Source: DASVEG01 sp035540495 (GTDB lineage: Bacteria > Actinomycetota > Acidimicrobiia > Acidimicrobiales > CADCTF01). From it: 64,000 nt of DNA. This document shows, in pieces, positions 58,065 through 64,000 of this stretch (its first letter is position 1; the number at the start of each line of letters is the position of its first letter). Where the stretch lies: the NCBI GenBank assembly GCA_035540495.1, contig DATLGL010000033.1, positions 1 through 64,000 on the forward strand. The letters run 5' to 3'. The notes beneath the pieces are model-generated. The model searched no databases, had not been told where the DNA came from, and was given only the letters and a program-made list of their open reading frames with translations. The position numbers and the translations under genes are program-made.

Positions 58065-59351
58065 TCAGCCGCGCGTGGCCATGTAGGCCTGCATCTGTTC
58101 GTACCGCTTCTTGAGCTCGGGGTCGGCCTCGAAGCGGGCCTCGAACTTCTTGAGCGCGGCCTCCTTCTTCGCCGGGATGAACTCGGTCGGGAAGAGGCCC
58201 TCGTGCGGGCGGTAGTTCTTGAGCACGTTGCGGGCCACGGTCGCCTTGTGGACCTCGTCGACGCCGTCGGCGATGCCCATGGTCGGGGCGCCGGCGTACA
58301 TCGCCTGGAGCGGGGTGAGGTTCGTCGTGCCGAGCGACCCGAAGATGTGCAGGGCCCGGAACGAGATCTCCCGCAGCACGCGGGCCATCGTGAACTTCAC
58401 CGCGGCGATGTCGGTGCGGGTCTCCTGGGTCGACGTGTTGTCGATCTTCCACGCCGTCTGGAGGACGAACAGGCGGAGCATCTCGAGGTCGGCGTACGAC
58501 TCGGCGATCTTCTCCTGCACCATCTGGTGCTCGGCGATGATCTTGCCGTGCGACTCGCGTGACAGGGCCCGCTCGCACATCATGTCGAACGCCTTCTTGC
58601 ACTGGGCGATCGTGCGCATCGCGTGGTGGATGCGGCCGCCGCCGAGCCGGCGCTGGGCGAGCACCTTGGCACCGTTCTCCGGGCCGAGCAGGTGGTCGAG
58701 CGGGACGCGCACCTCGTTGTACTTGATCCAGTTGTGCGACTGCGGATACGGCTGAATCTCGACGCCCGGCGTGTCGCGCGGGACGATGAACATCCCGTTC
58801 ACCGTCATGACGAAGAGGATGTCGGCCGCGCGGCCGGCCGAGGTGAACCACTTCTCACCGTTGATGACCCACTCGTTGCCGTCGCGAACCGCCGTGGTCT
58901 TGAACAGGTTCGGGTCCGAACCACCCTGCGGCTCGGTCATCGAGTAGGCGGAGAAGATCTCCTGGTTGAGGAGCGGCTTGAGCCAGCGCTCCTTCTGCTC
59001 CTCGGTGCCGTAGGCGGCGAGCATCTCCATGTTCCCGGTGTCGGGCGCCTGGCAGCCGAACATCGCCGGCGCCGAGCTGTACTTGCCCAGGATCTCGTTG
59101 AGCAGGCCGAGCTTCAGCTGGCCGTAGCCGGGACCGCCGAGCTCCTCGTCGAGGAAGATCGCCCAGAGCCCTTGCGCCTTGATCTCGTCCTGGAGCGGGT
59201 TCACCAGCTCGGCCATCTTCGGGTCGCTCCGCTTGGCGCGAACCGCGAACGGGAACAGCAGCTCGAGCGGCTCGATCTCCTCCCGGCAGAACTCCTCAAC
59301 CCAATCGAGCTTCTTCTGGAACTCGGGCTCCGTCGAAAAATCCCACGCCAT
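58065..59351 (-). CDS. Acyl-CoA dehydrogenase
   Basis: A 428-residue flavoprotein of the FadE-like group. Signatures: AIFLDEELGGPGYGQLKLGL, FSAYSMTEPQGGSDPNLFKT, DGNEWVINGEKWFTSAGRAA, RIHHAMRTIAQCKKAFDMMC and the C-terminal MYAGAPTMGIADGVDEVHKA. It introduces a double bond into an acyl-CoA. The ATG at 59351 follows AAGGGGAGTTCTGCA. Operon with the SDR; a TetR regulator diverges upstream. Confidence 0.93.
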   Translation of the reverse strand: MAWDFSTEPEFQKKLDWVEEFCREEIEPLELLFPFAVRAKRSDPKMAELVNPLQDEIKAQGLWAIFLDEELGGPGYGQLKLGLLNEILGKYSSAPAMFGCQAPDTGNMEMLAAYGTEEQKERWLKPLLNQEIFSAYSMTEPQGGSDPNLFKTTAVRDGNEWVINGEKWFTSAGRAADILFVMTVNGMFIVPRDTPGVEIQPYPQSHNWIKYNEVRVPLDHLLGPENGAKVLAQRRLGGGRIHHAMRTIAQCKKAFDMMCERALSRESHGKIIAEHQMVQEKIAESYADLEMLRLFVLQTAWKIDNTSTQETRTDIAAVKFTMARVLREISFRALHIFGSLGTTNLTPLQAMYAGAPTMGIADGVDEVHKATVARNVLKNYRPHEGLFPTEFIPAKKEAALKKFEARFEADPELKKRYEQMQAYMATRG

Positions 59352-59386
59352 TGCAGAACTCCCCTTGCTGGTGGCTGATGCAGATG

Positions 59387-59392
59387 CATTAT
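59387..59392 (+). promoter_or_regulatory. -10 box of leaderless TetR gene
   Basis: CATTAT (59387-59392) lies 6 bases before the ATG at 59399 in the 47-base region shared with the divergent acyl-CoA dehydrogenase gene, so transcription probably begins at or near the ATG. GATGCA occurs twice around it (59378-59383 and 59399 region) and could mark the operator. Confidence 0.35.
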
Positions 59393-59398
59393 AGAGAG

Positions 59399-60088
59399 AT
59401 GCAGGCGCATGGTGCGGCGGAGCAGGGCGCGGGCGACACGCGCGACCGCCTCATCCGCGCCGCCGAGAAGCTCTTCGCCGAGCGCGGCATCGCCGCGGTC
59501 AGCCTGCGCGAGATCAACCGTGAAGCAGGCGCGAAGAATGCGGTCGCGGTGCAGTACCACTTCGGCGATCGCGACGGGCTCCTACGAGCCGTCCTCCACA
59601 AGCACTGGCCAGCCGTGGAGGCCCGCCGCCACGCGTTGCTCGACGAGTACGAAGCCGATCCCGACGGCGGCGGCGTCCGCTCCTTGACGGCATGCCTGGT
59701 GCGGCCGCTCGCGGCGAAGCTGTCGGACGAGGACGGCGGTCGCGAGTACCTCCAGATCCACAGCGAGCTGCTGAACATGCCGCGCGAAGAGGATGACCCT
59801 GCCCGGCTCGACCCCCACCGGGACAGCATCCAGCGCTGGCGCGCTCTCGTCGCGCCGTTACTCGAGGAGGACGCGACGCGGCTGCACCGGCGGTTCACGG
59901 TCATGCGCTTCTCGGCTGCCGAGCTTGCCCGTCGTGCCAGCACCGGGCGCCACACCGACGATCGGCTGTTCGTCAGTCACCTCATCGATCTGTGCGAGGC
60001 GCTGCTGCTCGCGCCGACGTCGGCCGAGACTCGCCGGCTGGCTGACGCACGAGACGAGTCACGCAGGCGCAGGCGCCGGGCCGGCTGA
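59399..60088 (+). CDS. TetR-family regulator of the acyl-CoA dehydrogenase operon
   Basis: A 229-residue TetR regulator: TRDRLIRAAEKLFAERGIAA, VSLREINREAGAKNAVAVQY, HFGDRDGLLRAVLHKHWP for DNA binding, then a long helical ligand domain and a basic C-terminus (DESRRRRRRAG). Divergent from the acyl-CoA dehydrogenase with only 47 bases between starts, so it very likely controls that operon. The 3' end overlaps the convergent decarboxylase gene by 30 bases. Confidence 0.88.
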   Translation: MQAHGAAEQGAGDTRDRLIRAAEKLFAERGIAAVSLREINREAGAKNAVAVQYHFGDRDGLLRAVLHKHWPAVEARRHALLDEYEADPDGGGVRSLTACLVRPLAAKLSDEDGGREYLQIHSELLNMPREEDDPARLDPHRDSIQRWRALVAPLLEEDATRLHRRFTVMRFSAAELARRASTGRHTDDRLFVSHLIDLCEALLLAPTSAETRRLADARDESRRRRRRAG

Positions 60089-61483
60089 CGCTTCTGCGCG
60101 GCGCGTGTGCGCTGCGACGATGGCGGCGAGCGTCCGCCGCACGTCGTCGTCGGTCGTCTGCCAGTTCACGACGCTGATGCGCATGGCGGCGCGGCCCCGC
60201 CACACGGTGCCGCTCATCCACGCCTCCCCGCTCTCCTGCACGCGCCGGATGACGTCGTGCGTGTGTGCGTCGTCGTCGCCGAAACGGACGAGCACCTGGT
60301 TGAGCCGCACGTCGTTGAGGATCTCGACACCGTCGGTCTCCGACAGCGCCGACGCGATCTGGCGTGCCTGCGCGCACGACCGCTCGATCATCCCGGCCAC
60401 GCCTCGACGGCCGAGCGACCGAAGCGCGGCGTAGACCGCGAAGCCGCGAGCGCGTCGCGAGAACTCGGGCGTCCAGTCCAGCTGATCGCGCGGTGCCGAC
60501 GTTCCGTCGGCGTGAACGAGGTAGTCGGCGTGGACGCCCATCGACCGCCTGTGCGCCAACGGATGGGCACAGAAGGCGAGGCCCGAGTCGTACGGGACGT
60601 TGAGCCACTTGTGGGCGTCGGTCGCCCAGGAGTCGGCTCGTCCGACGCCTTCCACCAACGCTCGTGTCGTCGGCGACGCCGCGGCCCACAGTCCGAACGC
60701 GCCATCGACGTGGACCCACGCACCGGCACCATGAGCGATCTCCGCGATCGCACCGACGTCGTCGATGGCTCCGGTGTTCACCTCCCCCACCTGAGCGCAC
60801 ACGATCACGGGCCCTTCACCTCGTGCGGCGAGCGCGTCTGCCAGCGCGTCGACGTCCATCCGGCCGTTGTCGTCGGCCGCGACGGGCACGATCGACTGCT
60901 TGCCGATGCCGATGTACCGCAGCGCTCGGTCGATGGTGACGTGTCGATCCGCGCCGACCAGCACCCGGATCTCCGGCGCGCCGGCGAGGCCACGTTCGTT
61001 GACGTCCCACCCGACGGCGTCGAGCACGTGGAGACGCGCGGCCGACAGCGCGACAAAGTGGGCCATCTGGCAACCGGTGACAAGCGCGAACGATGCGGAC
61101 GGTGGGATCCCGAGCAGCTCCTTCAACCAGCGTCCGGCGGTCTCCTCGACGACTGCGGCTGACGGTCCGCCGACGTACAGGCCGGCGTTCTGGTCCCACG
61201 CAGAGGCCATCCAGTCGGCCGCGAGCGCCGCTGGCAGGGCGCCGCCGATGACGAACCCGAAGTAGCGGCCCGAGCCCATCGCAGTCACACCTGGGTCTGC
61301 CGCCGTTCGGAGCTCGTCCACCACCTGGGCGGGGTCGAGCGGATCCTCGGGCAGATCGACATCGATCGAAGCCCGAAGTTCCTCGAGCGAAGCGCGTGCG
61401 CCGACGGGTCTGGTGTCGAGGGTGTCGAGGTAGTCGGCCGCTGCCGCGGCCGTGGAGGCGAGGAGCTCCCGCATGCTCGTCAT
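60059..61483 (-). CDS. Pyridoxal-phosphate-dependent decarboxylase (group II)
   Basis: A 474-residue aromatic/glutamate decarboxylase-like enzyme. The PLP Lys is in DSWATDAHKWLNVPYDSG; other pieces are WLKELLGIPPSASFALVTGC, VIVCAQVGEVNTGAIDDVG, WVHVDGAFGLWAAASP and VVNWQTTDDDVRRTLAAIVA. It decarboxylates an amino acid; the substrate is unclear. ATG at 61483; another at 61474. Confidence 0.9.
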   Translation of the reverse strand: MTSMRELLASTAAAAADYLDTLDTRPVGARASLEELRASIDVDLPEDPLDPAQVVDELRTAADPGVTAMGSGRYFGFVIGGALPAALAADWMASAWDQNAGLYVGGPSAAVVEETAGRWLKELLGIPPSASFALVTGCQMAHFVALSAARLHVLDAVGWDVNERGLAGAPEIRVLVGADRHVTIDRALRYIGIGKQSIVPVAADDNGRMDVDALADALAARGEGPVIVCAQVGEVNTGAIDDVGAIAEIAHGAGAWVHVDGAFGLWAAASPTTRALVEGVGRADSWATDAHKWLNVPYDSGLAFCAHPLAHRRSMGVHADYLVHADGTSAPRDQLDWTPEFSRRARGFAVYAALRSLGRRGVAGMIERSCAQARQIASALSETDGVEILNDVRLNQVLVRFGDDDAHTHDVIRRVQESGEAWMSGTVWRGRAAMRISVVNWQTTDDDVRRTLAAIVAAHTRRAEASAGPAPAPA

Positions 61484-61546
61484 GCCGCCATCGTGTCCGT
61501 TCGCGACACGCTCCGCCTGGGAGTTGGAGCACGTAGCGTCGCGCCG

Positions 61547-62572
61547 GTGGACCTGGTGATCGGCACGGCCGAGCATGCGCGTGCCGTCATGGAGCTGCGC
61601 AACGACGTCGGCGCCGAGGGCCTGTGGATCGCGTTCGAGGGCGGTGGCGACGTCGAGACGATGGTCGAGCGGTACCTCGAAGCGGTCGCCGACGAGTCGC
61701 AGCGGTGGTACGTGCTCACCGACGGCGACCTCATCGCAGGCGCGGGGTACGTGCACGCGCGCCACGGCCTCGCCGAGCTCTTCATGATGCTGGGCCGCGA
61801 CCATCGGGGGCGGGGCCTCGGGCGCCGGCTGCTCGACGCCCTCGTCGACTGGGCCGACGAGCAGGGCTGTCGCAAGGTGAGTCTCGAGGTCTGGCCGCAC
61901 AACGCCGCGGCGCGCCGCCTGTACTTGCGTGCCGGATTCCGAGAGGAGGGGCGTCTGCGGCGCCAATGGCCGCGCCGCAACGGCGAGCTGTGGGACTCGG
62001 TCGTGATGGCGAAGGTCCTCGATACGACGTCGCCAGGTTCACCTCATCCTGACCCGTCACTCCCCCACCTCCGCCTGCGTCCTCTACGCCCTGACGACGA
62101 GGCAGCCGTGCGCCACGCGCAGGACGTGATGCGGGCCGACGGGTTCGAGTTCGCGTTGTGGCTGGACGCTTTCGACTCGTGGAGCGACTACCTCGCCGAG
62201 CTAGAGCGACGTCAGCGCGTCGTCGAGGTGAGCGAGGACATCGTGCCGAGCGTCTTCCTCGTCGCGGAGGTCGCCGGTGACATCGTCGGACGATCGTCGA
62301 TCCGCTTCGGGCTGAACTCCTTCCTGCTTCGCGAGGGCGGACACATCGGTTACGGCGTGCTGCCTGAGTTCCGGCGGCACGGCTACGCGACGACGATCCT
62401 CGAACAGAGCCTGGTCATCGCTCGGGCCCATGGCGTCGATCGGGCGCTGGTGACATGCGACGTCGACAACGCGGCCTCGGCTGCAGTGATCGAGCGGTGC
62501 GGCGGCGTCCTCGAGGACATCCACTCCGAGAGCAGCGACGGCATCCCGAAGCGTCGCTACTGGATCGGCTGA
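61547..62572 (+). CDS. Tandem GNAT acetyltransferase
   Basis: A 341-residue protein with two GNAT domains. Domain 1 has the acetyl-CoA loop LGRDHRGRGLGRRLLDALVD and NAAARRLYLRAGF; domain 2 has VLPEFRRHGYATTILEQSL and CDVDNAASAAVIERCGGVLE. Substrates unknown. GTG at 61547; the frame is open to 61493. Divergent from the decarboxylase. Confidence 0.88.
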   Translation: MDLVIGTAEHARAVMELRNDVGAEGLWIAFEGGGDVETMVERYLEAVADESQRWYVLTDGDLIAGAGYVHARHGLAELFMMLGRDHRGRGLGRRLLDALVDWADEQGCRKVSLEVWPHNAAARRLYLRAGFREEGRLRRQWPRRNGELWDSVVMAKVLDTTSPGSPHPDPSLPHLRLRPLRPDDEAAVRHAQDVMRADGFEFALWLDAFDSWSDYLAELERRQRVVEVSEDIVPSVFLVAEVAGDIVGRSSIRFGLNSFLLREGGHIGYGVLPEFRRHGYATTILEQSLVIARAHGVDRALVTCDVDNAASAAVIERCGGVLEDIHSESSDGIPKRRYWIG

Positions 62573-62582
62573 TCGGGCTGCC

Positions 62583-62993
62583 ATGCCGCGCACCAACACC
62601 TACAGCGACGACGACATGGCGACCGCCGTCGCGCGTGCGGCGCGCGACCTCGGCGACTCGGTCAGCGCGAGCGCGTACGACCGGTGGTCGCGAGGCGAGT
62701 CGGGCACGCCGTCGGTGCGAACGATCATCAACCGGTTCGGCTCGTGGAACGCAGCCCGTGCGGCCGCAGGGCTTCCCGTCGACGCACCAGCTCGCGAGTA
62801 CGTCGAGCAGTGGACGAAGGCGGCGTGCCTGGAGTCCGTGCAGGAGTGGCTGCTGACCCGCCCGTTCTCGACCAGCGCCAAGGCATACAGCGAGTGGGCG
62901 ACGGGCCATCGCGATCGTGCGTCGATGGCGACGGTGCGGGCCAAGTTCGGCGGCTGGACCGCGGCGTTGGAGGCGGCGCGGGCGAAACGCTGA
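62583..62993 (+). CDS. Homing-endonuclease-associated repeat protein
   Basis: A 136-residue small DNA-binding-like protein with two repeats ending SVRTIINRFGSWNAARAAAG and MATVRAKFGGWTAALEAARA, the pattern of homing-endonuclease-associated repeats (PF18780-type, from memory). Each repeat begins with a helical Ala/Arg segment (ARAARDLGDSVSASAYDRWS, SAKAYSEWATG). No nuclease domain is present. It starts 10 bases after the GNAT stop, so it may be co-transcribed. Confidence 0.72.
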   Translation: MPRTNTYSDDDMATAVARAARDLGDSVSASAYDRWSRGESGTPSVRTIINRFGSWNAARAAAGLPVDAPAREYVEQWTKAACLESVQEWLLTRPFSTSAKAYSEWATGHRDRASMATVRAKFGGWTAALEAARAKR

Positions 62994-63009
62994 CCGCGCA
63001 GAGTTCTTG

Positions 63010-64000
63010 GGCTCTCCGCGAGTTGCAGTGGGTGATGGGTCATCCTGCGGCTGTTCGGCGGCAGGTGGTCAGGATCTTTCGACGGTAGCGATCTCGGTTG
63101 CGGTAGCCGTAGGCCCGTCGTTTCATGACCTTGATCTTGTTGGTGACGCCTTCGGCATAGCCGTTGGTCTGTGGGTCGTCGAAGTAGGCGAGGATCTCTT
63201 CGCGCCAGCGTCGGAGGTTGCGCCAGCAGTCGGCGATCTCTTTGATGCCGGCGGTGGCGACGTGGTGTTCCCATAGCTCGAGGCGTCGCTCGGCGTCGGC
63301 TCGGTCGGGGGCTTCGTAGATGGCGGCGAAGGCTTCTTTGAGCCACCAGGCGACACCGATCTCGGGCTGGTCAGCGAACAGGTTGAAGAGCTGGTCGCGT
63401 TCGTCGCCGGCGAGCGTCGATCGTCGTTTCGCGAACGCCCATCGAGCTCGGTAGACCTGGGGATCGTTCCGGGGGTTGTGTTGGCGGGCCGTGCCGCCAT
63501 CGCGACCGCGGTAGTTCTTCTTGTGGCCGAGACGAACGCGCACGTTGTTGGCCGCCCGGTCGATGGCGGCGAGGACGTGGAACTTGTCGACGACGATCCG
63601 AGCCTGCGGCATCGCCGTGTTGATCGCCTTCTGGAACGGGATATGGCAGTCGATGACGACCGTCTCGACGTTGCGGCGAACCCGGCGGGGCAGGCCGAAC
63701 AGCACCTCCTCGGCGGCACGCCGGTCGCGGCCATCAGCCACCGCCAGCCCTCGGCCCGCGATCGGGTCGAACAACACGGTCTGGAACACGAACCGCTTCT
63801 TGAACGAGCTCTCATCCATCGCCAACACCCGGGGGCGGCCCACGGTCTTGGTCTCAGCCTGCGAGTACGCATCAAAGGCTTCGACGACCCGATAGGCGCT
63901 CACTCGGTGGTGGGCGGCGACTTCGCTAAATGGCCGCTCGCACGCTTCGTCGAAGAGCTCGCGTCGGAACCGCACGGTGATCGCCCGTCTGCCGTCCACC
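63010..64000 (-). mobile_element. ISL3-type insertion sequence, partial
   Basis: The element is cut by the window end. GGCTCTCCGCG at 63010-63020, 20 bases beyond the transposase stop, resembles the GGCTCTT-type ends of ISL3 elements and is the candidate terminal repeat. The other end and target duplication cannot be seen. Confidence 0.5.
63040..63999 (-). CDS. ISL3-family transposase, 5' end outside window
   Basis: The 319 visible residues start within the protein (the start lies outside the window). DDE residues: D in RVLAMDESSFKK, D in RIVVDKFHVLAAIDR and E in NGYAEGVTNKIKVMKRRAYG, a layout typical of ISL3; the N-terminal helix-turn-helix RPFSEVAAHHRVSAYRVVEA is present, but the zinc-ribbon that normally precedes it must lie beyond the edge. 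It cuts and joins the ends of its element. Confidence 0.9.
   Translation of the reverse strand: MDGRRAITVRFRRELFDEACERPFSEVAAHHRVSAYRVVEAFDAYSQAETKTVGRPRVLAMDESSFKKRFVFQTVLFDPIAGRGLAVADGRDRRAAEEVLFGLPRRVRRNVETVVIDCHIPFQKAINTAMPQARIVVDKFHVLAAIDRAANNVRVRLGHKKNYRGRDGGTARQHNPRNDPQVYRARWAFAKRRSTLAGDERDQLFNLFADQPEIGVAWWLKEAFAAIYEAPDRADAERRLELWEHHVATAGIKEIADCWRNLRRWREEILAYFDDPQTNGYAEGVTNKIKVMKRRAYGYRNRDRYRRKILTTCRRTAAG

Noticed and set aside
60059..61966. 635-residue version of the decarboxylase
   Set aside because: The first about 160 residues are antisense to the GNAT gene; the decarboxylase begins at ATG 61483.
1..64000. CRISPR arrays, rRNA and tRNA genes
   Set aside because: No regularly spaced direct repeats with spacers and no recognisable tRNA or rRNA sequence were seen on reading.

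Overview
The window is a very GC-rich chromosomal segment (about two thirds G+C by eye), densely packed on both strands, with many GTG starts, many 4-bp ATGA/GTGA start-stop overlaps and several apparently leaderless starts. A complete-looking menaquinone block (menG-F, D, H, A, B, E; no menC), LytR-CpsA-Psr and Flp-pilin genes, PadR/MerR/TetR regulators, a polyphosphate kinase 2 and acyl-CoA enzymes fit a high-GC actinobacterium. Gene content and the men gene order suggest the class Acidimicrobiia (Ilumatobacter-like), but that is inference; no rRNA or tRNA gene was recognised.

Layout. 1-12.3 kb is mixed accessory and regulatory DNA: a TrmH-type RNA methyltransferase, a Cys-bearing HEAT protein, a receiver-only response regulator, a Flp pilin, a beta-lactamase-fold hydrolase, a secreted trypsin-like protease, a PaaK-like adenylate-forming enzyme, a STAND ATPase whose TPR half is a separate gene, and a DUF2089/repeat-protein pair. 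12.3-34 kb holds two copies of a divergent PadR regulator + SAM methyltransferase module with matching operators, two more HEAT proteins with a CxxC-C cluster, a heterodimeric ABC exporter, small stress and metabolic enzymes (thioesterase, ferritin-like, HIT, alpha/beta hydrolase, acyl-CoA dehydrogenase-like), a frameshifted chloramphenicol-phosphotransferase-like gene, and a PadR-HAAS pair. 34-49 kb has a SigB-type sigma factor, an ECF sigma/anti-sigma/lipoprotein operon, a MOSC protein, a cupredoxin + tandem-duplicated His-rich lipoprotein pair opposite a mini anti-sigma/His-tail membrane protein pair, a SpoIIE-type phosphatase, LCP, PPK2-acyl-CoA synthetase, a large protein with a short SLQxxAGNxA...VQR motif, two tiny zinc proteins and a double-domain MerR regulator that starts the menG-menF run. 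49-57 kb is the menaquinone block. 57-63 kb carries a TetR-flanked SDR/acyl-CoA dehydrogenase operon, a PLP decarboxylase and a double GNAT. The window ends inside an ISL3-type transposase.

Most notable points: (1) a 49-bp perfect palindrome plus 18-bp tandem repeats inserted in frame in menD; (2) the duplicated PadR/methyltransferase module with conserved 35-36-bp inverted-repeat operators; (3) two unrelated proteins sharing a 17-residue SLQxxAGNAA...VQR motif; (4) a two-copy His-rich lipoprotein beside a cupredoxin; (5) a split, domain-shuffled STAND ATPase; (6) a DUF2089 protein that has lost its zinc-ribbon cysteines.
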